DNA from: Streptomyces sp. XY006
Lineage (GTDB): Bacteria; Actinomycetota; Actinomycetes; Streptomycetales; Streptomycetaceae
Assembly: GCF_002237655.1 (NCBI RefSeq)
Contig: NZ_NOKT01000029.1
Span: 1 to 64,000 of the forward strand
Length of the DNA stretch: 64,000 nucleotides
Reading direction: 5' to 3'
Position 1 is the first letter of the stretch, and each line of letters starts with the position of its first letter. The notes under the pieces are model-generated. The model worked only from the letters and a program-made list of their open reading frames with translations, had not been told where the DNA came from and did no database searches. Of this stretch, positions 41,486 to 49,861 are shown in pieces. The translations under genes and the position numbers were made by a program.

Positions 41486-43135
41486 TCAGCGGACGAACAC
41501 GCCCGCCTGTCCCGCCAGGTCCAGGAAGTACTGCGGGGCCACACCGAGCACCAGCGTGACCGCCACACCGACGCCGATCGCCGTCATGGTCAGCGGCGAC
41601 GGCACGGCCACCGTCGGACCCTCGGGCCGCGGCTCGCTGAAGAACATCAGCACGATGACCCGGATGTAGAAGAACGCCGCGATCGCCGAGGAGATCACAC
41701 CGATGACGACGAGCGGGGCGGCCCCGCCCTCCGCCGCCGCCTTGAACACGGCGAACTTCCCGGAGAAGCCGGACGTCAGCGGAATGCCGGCGAAGGCCAG
41801 CAGGAACACCGCGAACACAGCCGCCACCAGCGGCGAACGCCGACCCAGCCCCGCCCACTTGGACAGGTGCGTCGCCTCACCGCCCGCGTCGCGCACCAGC
41901 GTGACCACCGCGAAGGCGCCGATCGTCACGAACGAGTACGCGGCCAGGTAGAACAGGACGGACGAGACGCCGTCCGGCGTGGTCGCGATGACACCCGCGA
42001 GGATGAACCCGGCGTGTGCGATCGACGAGTACGCCAGCAGGCGCTTGATGTCGGTCTGCGTGATCGCGACGATCGCTCCGCCCAGCATGGTGACGATCGC
42101 CACGGCCCACATCACCGGCCGCCAGTCCCAGCGCAGGCCGGGCAGTACGACGTACAGCACCCGCAGGAGCGCGCCGAAGGCCGCCACCTTGGTCGCCGCC
42201 GCCATGAAGCCGGTCACCGGGGTCGGCGCGCCCTGGTAGACGTCCGGTGTCCACATGTGGAAGGGCACCGCGCCCACCTTGAACAGCAGGCCCATCACCA
42301 GCAGCGCGGCGCCGACCAGCAGCAGCGCGTCGTTGCCCATGGTGTCGGCGAGCGCCGGGTTGACGTCCTGGACGGTGCCGTCGACGACCTGCGCGATCGT
42401 CGCGTACGACATCGAGCCCGCGTAGCCGTAGAGCAGCGCGATGCCGAACAGGGTGAACGCGGAGGCGAACGCGCCGAGCAGGAAGTACTTGACCGCAGCC
42501 TCCTGCGACATGAGCCGCTTGCGGCGGGCCAGGGCGCACAGCAGGTACAGCGGCAGGGAGAAGACCTCCAGGGCCACGAACAGCGTCAGCAGGTCGTTGG
42601 CCGCCGGGAAGATCAGCATGCCGGCCACGGCGAACATCAGCAGCGGGAACACCTCGGTGGTGGTGAACCCGGCCTTGACCGCGGCCTTCTCGCTCTCGCT
42701 GCCCGGCACGGACGCGGCCTGCGCGGCGAAGGAGTCCACCCGGTTGCCGTGCGCCACCGGGTCCAGACGCCGCTCGGCGAAGGTGAACAGCCCGACCAGG
42801 GCCGCCAGCAGGATCGTGCCCTGCAGGAACAGGGCGGGTCCGTCGACGGCGATCGCGCCCATCGCCGCGATGCGCGCCTTGGTCGTGCCGTAGCCGTCGG
42901 CCGCCAGGGCGACGACCGCGGCGAAGGCGGCCGCGAGGGCCACGACGGAGACGAACATCTGGACGTAATAGCGGGATTTGCGCGGGACGAACGCCTCGAC
43001 CAGGATCCCGACGATCGCCGCTCCCACGACGATCAGGGTGGGCGCCAGTTGTCCGTACTCGAACTTCGGCGCGTCGATCTTGGTGATCGGGTCGGCCGCG
43101 ATTGTCCACAGGCTGTGGACGGCTGATGCGCTCAC
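41486..43135 (-). CDS. nuoN: NADH-quinone oxidoreductase subunit N
   Basis: The 549-residue antiporter-like membrane subunit nearest the quinone end of complex I. About fourteen helices; 'QTDIKRLLAYSSIAHAGFIL' and 'TPVTGFMAAATKVAAFGALL' carry the conserved Lys residues of the proton channel, and 'VALEVFSLPLYLLCAL' the TM5 Glu. GTG start; it overlaps nuoM by GTGA. Last gene of the nuo operon. Confidence 0.97.
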   Translation of the reverse strand: MSASAVHSLWTIAADPITKIDAPKFEYGQLAPTLIVVGAAIVGILVEAFVPRKSRYYVQMFVSVVALAAAFAAVVALAADGYGTTKARIAAMGAIAVDGPALFLQGTILLAALVGLFTFAERRLDPVAHGNRVDSFAAQAASVPGSESEKAAVKAGFTTTEVFPLLMFAVAGMLIFPAANDLLTLFVALEVFSLPLYLLCALARRKRLMSQEAAVKYFLLGAFASAFTLFGIALLYGYAGSMSYATIAQVVDGTVQDVNPALADTMGNDALLLVGAALLVMGLLFKVGAVPFHMWTPDVYQGAPTPVTGFMAAATKVAAFGALLRVLYVVLPGLRWDWRPVMWAVAIVTMLGGAIVAITQTDIKRLLAYSSIAHAGFILAGVIATTPDGVSSVLFYLAAYSFVTIGAFAVVTLVRDAGGEATHLSKWAGLGRRSPLVAAVFAVFLLAFAGIPLTSGFSGKFAVFKAAAEGGAAPLVVIGVISSAIAAFFYIRVIVLMFFSEPRPEGPTVAVPSPLTMTAIGVGVAVTLVLGVAPQYFLDLAGQAGVFVR

Positions 43136-44703
43136 TTGGCCGCCTCCACCTCGGGCTGGGGGTCCTTCTTCTGAACGTCGGACATGGTCTGCTCCACCGC
43201 GGGGTTGACGATGTCCGTGACGGGCTTCGGGTAGACGCCCAGGAAGATCAGCAGCCCGACCAGCGGGGCGACCACCACGAGCTCCCGCACCCTCAGGTCG
43301 GGCATGGCGCTGACCTCCGGTTTCACCGGGCCCGTCATCGTCCGCTGGTAGAGGACGAGGGTGTAGAGCGCGGCGAGGACGATGCCGAAGGTGGCAATGA
43401 TGCCGATCACCGGATAGCGCGTGAACGTGCCGACCAGGACCAGGAACTCACTGACGAACGGCGCCAGGCCCGGCAGCGACAGCGTCGCGAGGCTGCCGAT
43501 CAGGAACGTGCCGGCGAGCACCGGAGCGACCTTCTGCACGCCGCCGTAGTCGGCGATGAGCCGCGAGCCGCGCCGGGAGATCAGGAAGCCCGCGACCAGC
43601 ATCAGCGCGGCCGTCGAGATGCCGTGGTTGATCATGTACAGCGTCGCGCCGGACTGGCCCTGGCTGGTCATCGCGAAGATGCCCATGATGATGAAGCCGA
43701 AGTGGGAGATCGACGCGTAGGCCACCAGCCGCTTGATGTCCCGCTGGCCGACCGCGAGCAGCGCCCCGTAGATGATGCTGATCAGCGCCAGGACGAGGAT
43801 CGCGGGTGTGGCCCACTTGCTGGCCTCCGGGAAGAGCTGGAGGCAGAAGCGGAGCATCGCGAAGGTGCCGACCTTGTCGACGACCGCCGTGATGAGGACC
43901 GCGACCGGGGCCGTCGACTCCTGCATGGCGTTGGGCAGCCAGGTGTGCAGCGGCCACAGCGGCGCCTTCACCGCGAAGGCGAAGAAGAAGCCGAGGAACA
44001 GCCAGCGCTCGGTGCCGGTCGCCATGTCGAGCGTGCCGTTGGCCCGGGCCTCGGCGATCTCCTGCAGCGAGAAGTTCCCGGCGACCACGTACAGGCCGAT
44101 CACCGCGGCCAGCATGATCAGACCGCCGGCCAGGTTGTAAAGGAGGAACTTCACCGCGGCGTACGAGCGTTGTGTCGCCGCCGCCTTCTCGCCGTGCTCG
44201 TGGGCACGGTCCCCGAAGCCGCCGATGAGGAAGTACATCGGGATGAGCATGGCTTCGAAGAAGATGTAGAAGAGGAAGACGTCGGTGGCCTCGAAGGAGA
44301 GGATCACCATCGCCTCGACGGCCAGGATCAGGGCGAAGAAGCCCTGCGTCGGCCGCCACCGGCTGCTGCCGGTCTCCAGGGGGTCGGCGTCGTGCCAGCC
44401 CGCGAGGATGATGAAGGGGATGAGCAGGGCGGTCAGCGCGATGAGCGCCACGCCGATGCCGTCCACGCCCAGTTCGTAGCGGACGCCGAAGTCGGCGATC
44501 CAGGCGTGGGACTCGGTGAGCTGGTAGCGGTCGCCGCCCGGGTCGAAGCGGACCAGGACGACGATCGCCAGGACGAGCGTGGCGAGCGAGAAGAGCAGCG
44601 CCAGCCACTTGGCGGCGGTGCGCTTCGCGGCCGGGACGGCGGCCGTGGCGATCGCCCCGATCGCCGGGAGCGCCGCTGTCGCTGTCAGCAGAGGAAAGGA
44701 CAT
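43132..44703 (-). CDS. nuoM: NADH-quinone oxidoreductase subunit M
   Basis: A 523-residue antiporter-like subunit. 'FEAMLIPMYFLIGGFGDR' carries the essential TM5 Glu, 'FAVKAPLWPLHTWLPNAMQE' the TM7 Lys and 'GQRDIKRLVAYASISHFGF' a further conserved Lys. It pumps one proton per cycle in the membrane arm. The ATG is 5 bases after the nuoL stop. Confidence 0.97.
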   Translation of the reverse strand: MSFPLLTATAALPAIGAIATAAVPAAKRTAAKWLALLFSLATLVLAIVVLVRFDPGGDRYQLTESHAWIADFGVRYELGVDGIGVALIALTALLIPFIILAGWHDADPLETGSSRWRPTQGFFALILAVEAMVILSFEATDVFLFYIFFEAMLIPMYFLIGGFGDRAHEHGEKAAATQRSYAAVKFLLYNLAGGLIMLAAVIGLYVVAGNFSLQEIAEARANGTLDMATGTERWLFLGFFFAFAVKAPLWPLHTWLPNAMQESTAPVAVLITAVVDKVGTFAMLRFCLQLFPEASKWATPAILVLALISIIYGALLAVGQRDIKRLVAYASISHFGFIIMGIFAMTSQGQSGATLYMINHGISTAALMLVAGFLISRRGSRLIADYGGVQKVAPVLAGTFLIGSLATLSLPGLAPFVSEFLVLVGTFTRYPVIGIIATFGIVLAALYTLVLYQRTMTGPVKPEVSAMPDLRVRELVVVAPLVGLLIFLGVYPKPVTDIVNPAVEQTMSDVQKKDPQPEVEAAK

Positions 44704-44708
44704 CGGTA

Positions 44709-46673
44709 TCAGACCGCCCTCATCAGCAGGGTCGCGGCGACGATGACCGCCGCGCCGCCGAACATCGAGACCGCGTAGGAGCGGGCGAAGCCGTTCTGCA
44801 GCTTGCGCATCCGCCCGGAGAGGCCGCCGACCGAGGCCGCCGTGCCGTTGACGACGCCGTCGACCAGGGTGTGGTCGACGTAGACCAGGGACCGCGTGAG
44901 GTGCTCGCCGCCGCGGACCAGGACGACGTGGTTGAAGTCGTCCTGAAGCAGGTCGCGGCGGGCGGCCCGGGTGAGCAGCGAGCCGCGCGGGGCGACGGCC
45001 GGGACCGGGCGGCGGCCGTACTGCGCCCAGGCGAGGGCCACGCCGATGACCATCACGGCGACCGTGGACAGCGTGACCGTGAGGGCGCTGACCGGCGGGT
45101 TGCCGTGGTCGTGTCCGGTGATCGGCTCCAGCCAGTGCACGAACCGGTCGCCGATGCTGAAGAACGCACCGCCGAACACCGAGCCGACGGCCAGCACGAT
45201 CATGGGGATCGTCATGATCCTGGGCGACTCGTGCGGGTGCGGCGGGGTGTACTCGCCGCCCGTCTCGGCCGCGGGTTCCACGTCCGGCTCGGCCGGGGAC
45301 GGCGTCGGGGCGTGGCGCCAGCGCTCCTCGCCGAAGAACGTCATCAGCATCACGCGCGTCATGTAGAACGCGGTGATGGCCGCGCCGAGCAGGGCGCAGG
45401 CGCCGAGGATCCAGCCCTCGGTGCCGCCCTTGGCGAACGCGGCCTCGATGATCTTGTCCTTGGAGAAGAAGCCGGACAGGCCCGGGAAGCCGATGATCGC
45501 CAGATAGCCGAGGCCGAAGGTGATGAACGTGACCGGCATGTACTTCCGCAGGCCGCCGTACCTCCTCATGTCGACCTCGTCGTTCATGCCGTGCATGACC
45601 GAACCGGCGCCGAGGAAGAGACCGGCCTTGAAGAAGCCGTGCGTCACCAGGTGCATGATCGCGAAGACGTAGCCGATGGGGCCGAGGCCCGCGGCGAGGA
45701 TCATGTAGCCGATCTGCGACATGGTCGAGCCGGCCAGGGCCTTCTTGATGTCGTCCTTCGCGCAACCGACGATCGCACCGAACAGGAGCGTGACCGCGCC
45801 GACGATCGTGACTACCAGCTGTGCGTCCGGGGCGCCGTTGAAGACGGCCGCGGAGCGGACGATCAGGTAGACGCCCGCCGTCACCATCGTCGCGGCGTGG
45901 ATGAGGGCCGAGACCGGGGTCGGGCCCTCCATGGCGTCCCCGAGCCAGGACTGCAGCGGCACCTGGGCGGACTTGCCGCAGGCGGCGAGCAGCAGCATCA
46001 GGGCGATCGCGGTCAGCTTGTCCTCACCGGCGGCACCGGCGAGTCCGGCCTCCCCGTGGTCGCCGAGCACCGGCCCGAAGGCGAAGGTGCCGAACCACAG
46101 GAACATCAGCATGATCGCGATGGACAGGCCCATGTCGCCGACGCGGTTGACCAGGAAGGCCTTCTTCGCGGCCGTGGCGGCGCTGGGCTTGTGCTGCCAG
46201 AAGCCGATCAGCAGGTAGGAGGCGAGACCGACGCCCTCCCAGCCGACGTACAGCAGCAGGTAGTTGTCGGCGAGGACGAGGATCAGCATCGCCGCGAGGA
46301 ACAGGTTCAGATAGCCGAAGAAGCGGCGGCGCCGCTCGTCGTGCTCCATGTACCCGACGGAGTACAGGTGGATCAGCGATCCGACGCCCGTGATCAGCAG
46401 GACGAACGTCATGGACAGCTGGTCGAGCTGGAAGGCGACGTCCGCCTGGAAGCCCTCGACCGGGATCCAGCTGAACAGGTGCTGGCTCATGACGCGGTTC
46501 TCGGCGTCCCGGGCGAGCATGTCGCTGAACAGCACCAGGCCGAGCACGAAGGAGACGGCCGCGAGCAGCGTGCCGAGCCAGTGGCCGACGGCGTCCAGCC
46601 GGCGTCCGCCGCACAGCAGGACCGCCGCTCCGAGCAGGGGCGCCGCCACCAGCAGCGCAATCAGGTTCTCCAC
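44709..46673 (-). CDS. nuoL: NADH-quinone oxidoreductase subunit L
   Basis: A 654-residue distal membrane subunit. 'LLYVGWEGVGLASYLLIGFW' (TM5 Glu), 'SAQVPLQSWLGDAMEGPTPV' (TM7 Lys) and 'CAKDDIKKALAGSTMSQIGY' are conserved. A polar loop rich in Glu and Pro (PTPSPAEPDVEPAAETGGE) lies before the lateral helix region, which ends with a C-terminal anchor helix. GTG start; 15 bases from nuoK. Confidence 0.97.
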   Translation of the reverse strand: MENLIALLVAAPLLGAAVLLCGGRRLDAVGHWLGTLLAAVSFVLGLVLFSDMLARDAENRVMSQHLFSWIPVEGFQADVAFQLDQLSMTFVLLITGVGSLIHLYSVGYMEHDERRRRFFGYLNLFLAAMLILVLADNYLLLYVGWEGVGLASYLLIGFWQHKPSAATAAKKAFLVNRVGDMGLSIAIMLMFLWFGTFAFGPVLGDHGEAGLAGAAGEDKLTAIALMLLLAACGKSAQVPLQSWLGDAMEGPTPVSALIHAATMVTAGVYLIVRSAAVFNGAPDAQLVVTIVGAVTLLFGAIVGCAKDDIKKALAGSTMSQIGYMILAAGLGPIGYVFAIMHLVTHGFFKAGLFLGAGSVMHGMNDEVDMRRYGGLRKYMPVTFITFGLGYLAIIGFPGLSGFFSKDKIIEAAFAKGGTEGWILGACALLGAAITAFYMTRVMLMTFFGEERWRHAPTPSPAEPDVEPAAETGGEYTPPHPHESPRIMTIPMIVLAVGSVFGGAFFSIGDRFVHWLEPITGHDHGNPPVSALTVTLSTVAVMVIGVALAWAQYGRRPVPAVAPRGSLLTRAARRDLLQDDFNHVVLVRGGEHLTRSLVYVDHTLVDGVVNGTAASVGGLSGRMRKLQNGFARSYAVSMFGGAAVIVAATLLMRAV

Positions 46674-46688
46674 GATTCTCCCGACCCC

Positions 46689-46988
46689 TTACAGCTTCAT
46701 CAGGCTGGCGTCGTCGACCGAGGCCGAGTGGCGGGCACGGAACAGGGACACGATGATCGCGAGCCCCACCACGACCTCCGCGGCGGCGACGACCATCGTG
46801 AAGAAGGCGATGATCTGGCCGTCGAGGTTGCCGTGCATCCGGGAGAAGGCGACGAACGCGAGGTTGCAGGCGTTGAGCATGAGCTCGATGCACATGAACA
46901 CCACGATCGCGTTGCGCCTGATCAGCACGCCGGTGGCGCCGATCGTGAACAGCAGGGCCGCGAGATAGAGGTAGTTGACCGGGTTCAC
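46689..46988 (-). CDS. nuoK: NADH-quinone oxidoreductase subunit K
   Basis: A 99-residue three-helix subunit (MnhC/MrpC-like). The two conserved membrane Glu are in 'VFMCIELMLNACNLAFVAF' and 'TMVVAAAEVVVGLAIIVSL'. They couple quinone chemistry to proton transfer. GTG 46988 overlaps the nuoJ stop by 4 bases. Confidence 0.97.
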   Translation of the reverse strand: MNPVNYLYLAALLFTIGATGVLIRRNAIVVFMCIELMLNACNLAFVAFSRMHGNLDGQIIAFFTMVVAAAEVVVGLAIIVSLFRARHSASVDDASLMKL

Positions 46989-47827
46989 TTCGATGCCTCC
47001 TCGGGCCGCTTGAACGTGGCCGGTTCGACGGCCTTCCGCTCCAGGCGCTCCTCGGCCCGCTGCTCCAGGGCCTTGAGGTCGTTGAGCGCCTCCTGCGACA
47101 CGTCCCGGATCTGGCCGCGCTCGCGCAGCGTCTTGCTGACGGTGAGGTCGGAGGGGGTGCCGTCGGGCAGCAGACCCGCGATGTCGACCGCGTTGTGCCG
47201 GGCGTACACACCCGGTGCCGGCAGGGGCGGCAGCTGCTTGCCCGACCGGACGCGCTCCACGGCGAGCTCCCGCTGCGTCTTGGCCCGCTCGGTGCGCTCG
47301 CGGTGGGTGAGCACCATGGCGCCGACGGCGGCCGTGATGAGCAGGGCGCCGGTGATCTCGAACGCGAAGACGTACTTGGTGAAGATGAGGGCGGCGATGC
47401 CCTCCACGTTGCCCCCGGCGTTCGCCTGGCCGATGCCGTTGAACTCCGTCAGGGAGGCGTTGCCGATCCCGCCGATCAGCAGCACGCCGAACCCGAGTCC
47501 GCACAGCAGGGCCAGCCAGCGCTGGCCCTTGATGGTCTCCTTCAGGGAGTCCGCCGCGGTGACGCCGACGAGCATCACCACGAACAGGAACAGCATCATG
47601 ATCGCGCCGGTGTAGACGACGATCTGCACGACGCCCAGGAAGTAGGCGCCGTTGGCGAGGTAGAACACCGCCAGGATGATCATGGTCCCGGCGAGACAGA
47701 GCGCGCTGTGCACGGCCCGCCTCATCAGGATGGTGCACAGGGCGCCGATCACCGCGACCGTGCCGAGGATCCAGAACTGGACGGCCTCTCCGGTGGAGGT
47801 GGAGTAGGCGGCGAGCTGGGCGGTCAT
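46985..47827 (-). CDS. nuoJ: NADH-quinone oxidoreductase subunit J
   Basis: A 280-residue subunit with five helices ('ALCLAGTMIILAVFYLANGA', 'VVQIVVYTGAIMMLFLFVVM' including the pi-bulge TM3). The last 100 residues form a charged cytoplasmic tail not found in E. coli NuoJ (about 184 residues); such tails are usual in actinobacteria. ATGA overlap with nuoI. Confidence 0.96.
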   Translation of the reverse strand: MTAQLAAYSTSTGEAVQFWILGTVAVIGALCTILMRRAVHSALCLAGTMIILAVFYLANGAYFLGVVQIVVYTGAIMMLFLFVVMLVGVTAADSLKETIKGQRWLALLCGLGFGVLLIGGIGNASLTEFNGIGQANAGGNVEGIAALIFTKYVFAFEITGALLITAAVGAMVLTHRERTERAKTQRELAVERVRSGKQLPPLPAPGVYARHNAVDIAGLLPDGTPSDLTVSKTLRERGQIRDVSQEALNDLKALEQRAEERLERKAVEPATFKRPEEASK

Positions 47828-48489
47828 CGGCCGATCACCTTCTCCGACGCCGGTTCCGTCCCGCCGAAGGTCGAGTCGGCCTCCTGCACGACTTCGCCCT
47901 TGGAGTGGGCGACCTGCCGCTCGGTGCCGGGCGCGGCCTCCGTCACCAGGCCGCGGTAGTAGTCCTGTTCGTCCGTGCCCGGGTAGATGGCGTGGGGGGT
48001 GTCGACCATGCCCTCCTCCAGGCCCGCGAGCAGCTGCTCCTTGGTGTAGATGAGGTTGGCGCGGCTGGAGTCGGCCAGCTCGAACTCGTTGGTCATGGTC
48101 AGCGCGCGCGTGGGGCAGGCCTCGATGCACAGGCCGCACAGGATGCAGCGGGCGTAGTTGATCTGGTAGACGCGGCCGTACCGCTCGCCGGGCGAGTAGC
48201 GCTCCTCGTCCGTGTTGTCCGCGCCCTCGACGTAGATCGCGTCGGCGGGGCAGGCCCAGGCGCACAGTTCACAGCCGACGCACTTCTCCAGGCCGTCCGG
48301 ATGGCGGTTGAGCTGGTGCCGTCCGTGGAAGCGCGGGGCCGTGGTCTTCGGCTGCTCGGGGTACTGCTCGGTCAGCCGCTTCTTGAACATGGCCTTGAAG
48401 GTCACGCCGAAGCCGGCCACCGGGTTCATGAAACCGGGCTTGGTGTCCTTCGGTTCCTCGGCCTGCGAACGCTCGATTTCCTCAGCCAT
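47824..48489 (-). CDS. nuoI: NADH-quinone oxidoreductase subunit I
   Basis: A 221-residue peripheral ferredoxin-like subunit binding clusters N6a and N6b through 'CVGCELCAWACPADAI' and 'CILCGLCIEACPTRAL'. It passes electrons from NuoG to NuoB. ATG 48489 follows AAAGGAGG; the in-frame upstream ATGs are not used. The C-terminal 50 residues are acidic. Overlaps nuoH by 8 bases. Confidence 0.97.
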   Translation of the reverse strand: MAEEIERSQAEEPKDTKPGFMNPVAGFGVTFKAMFKKRLTEQYPEQPKTTAPRFHGRHQLNRHPDGLEKCVGCELCAWACPADAIYVEGADNTDEERYSPGERYGRVYQINYARCILCGLCIEACPTRALTMTNEFELADSSRANLIYTKEQLLAGLEEGMVDTPHAIYPGTDEQDYYRGLVTEAAPGTERQVAHSKGEVVQEADSTFGGTEPASEKVIGR

Positions 48490-49861
48490 CGGACGCCTCC
48501 TTTCCATCCGTAGATCCGCCCAGAGATCCGTCACTGTGAGTATCGGGCCCACCACTGACAATCAACTCCCGCTCACGGCGCGAGGGCCGTCGCGGAACCG
48601 GCGGAAGTTCCTGTCCGGGCAGGGGCGGTACGGGGAATCCGCCCGCCATCGGGTCGAAGGCGGCCGGGGCCTCGGCCGGCTGCTCGGCCTGCTTGGTCTT
48701 CTCGCGGAACATGTCGGCCACGAAGGAGAGCAGCAGCAGGGCGAGGACGGCGCCGCCGACGTAGAGGGCGATGTCGGCGAAGTCGTAGCCCTCGTTGCGC
48801 AGGGCCCGGACACTGGCGACGAGCATCAGCCAGACCAGCGAGACCGGGATGAGGACCTTCCAGCCGAGCTTCATCAGCTGGTCGTAGCGGACGCGCGGGA
48901 GGGTGCCGCGGATCCAGATGAACATGAACAGCAGCAGCTGGACCTTGACGGTGAACCACAGCAGCGGCCACCAGCCGTGGTTGGCGCCCTCCCAGAAGGT
49001 GCTGATGGGCCAGGGGGCCCGCCAGCCGCCGAGGAAGAGCGTGGTGGCGACGGCCGAGACGGTGACCATGTTGACGTACTCGGCGAGCATGAACATCGCG
49101 AACTTGATCGACGAGTACTCGGTGTTGAAGCCGCCGACCAGGTCGCCCTCGGACTCCGGCATGTCGAAGGGGGCGCGGTTGGTCTCGCCGACCATGGTGA
49201 CGATGTAGAGGATGAAGGAGACCGGCAGCAGCAGGACGTACCAGCGGTCGGTCTGCCCCTCGACGATCGTCGACGTCGACATCGACCCCGAGTAGAGGAA
49301 CACGGAGGCGAAGGCGGCGCCCATCGCGATCTCGTAGGAGATCATCTGCGCGCAGGAGCGCAGGCCGCCCAGCAGCGGGTAGGTCGAGCCGGAGCTCCAG
49401 CCCGCCAGGACGATGCCGTAGATGCCGACCGAGGCGACCGCGAGGATGTAGAGCATCGCGATCGGCAGGTCGGTGAGCTGCATCGTGGTGCGCTGGCCGA
49501 AGATCGAGATCTCGTTGCCGGCCGGGCCGAAGGGGATCACCGCGATCGCCATGAAGGCCGGGATGGCCGCGATGACCGGCGCGAGGACGTACACCGCCTT
49601 GTCCGCCCGCTTGACGATCACGTCTTCCTTCAGCATCAGCTTGATGCCGTCGGCGAGCGACTGGAGCATGCCCCAGGGGCCGTGCCGGTTGGGGCCGATG
49701 CGCAGCTGCATCCAGGCGACGACCTTGCGCTCCATGACGATGGAGACCAGCACGGTCACCATCAGGAAGGCGAAGCAGAACACCGCCTTGATGACGACCA
49801 GCCACCAGGGGTCGGTGCCGAACATCGAGAGGTCTTCAGCGGCGAAGTACGACGGGCTCAT
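48482..49861 (-). CDS. nuoH: NADH-quinone oxidoreductase subunit H
   Basis: A 459-residue subunit with eight helices that contacts the quinone cavity. 'RIGPNRHGPWGMLQSLADGI' (quinone-entry loop), 'GWSSGSTYPLLGGLRSCAQM', 'NRAPFDMPESEGDLVGGFN' and 'FFIWIRGTLPRVRYDQLM'-type segments are conserved. A Pro-rich cytoplasmic tail of about 60 residues is added at the C-terminus. ATG overlaps the nuoG stop as ATGA. Confidence 0.97.
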   Translation of the reverse strand: MSPSYFAAEDLSMFGTDPWWLVVIKAVFCFAFLMVTVLVSIVMERKVVAWMQLRIGPNRHGPWGMLQSLADGIKLMLKEDVIVKRADKAVYVLAPVIAAIPAFMAIAVIPFGPAGNEISIFGQRTTMQLTDLPIAMLYILAVASVGIYGIVLAGWSSGSTYPLLGGLRSCAQMISYEIAMGAAFASVFLYSGSMSTSTIVEGQTDRWYVLLLPVSFILYIVTMVGETNRAPFDMPESEGDLVGGFNTEYSSIKFAMFMLAEYVNMVTVSAVATTLFLGGWRAPWPISTFWEGANHGWWPLLWFTVKVQLLLFMFIWIRGTLPRVRYDQLMKLGWKVLIPVSLVWLMLVASVRALRNEGYDFADIALYVGGAVLALLLLSFVADMFREKTKQAEQPAEAPAAFDPMAGGFPVPPLPGQELPPVPRRPSRRERELIVSGGPDTHSDGSLGGSTDGKEASDG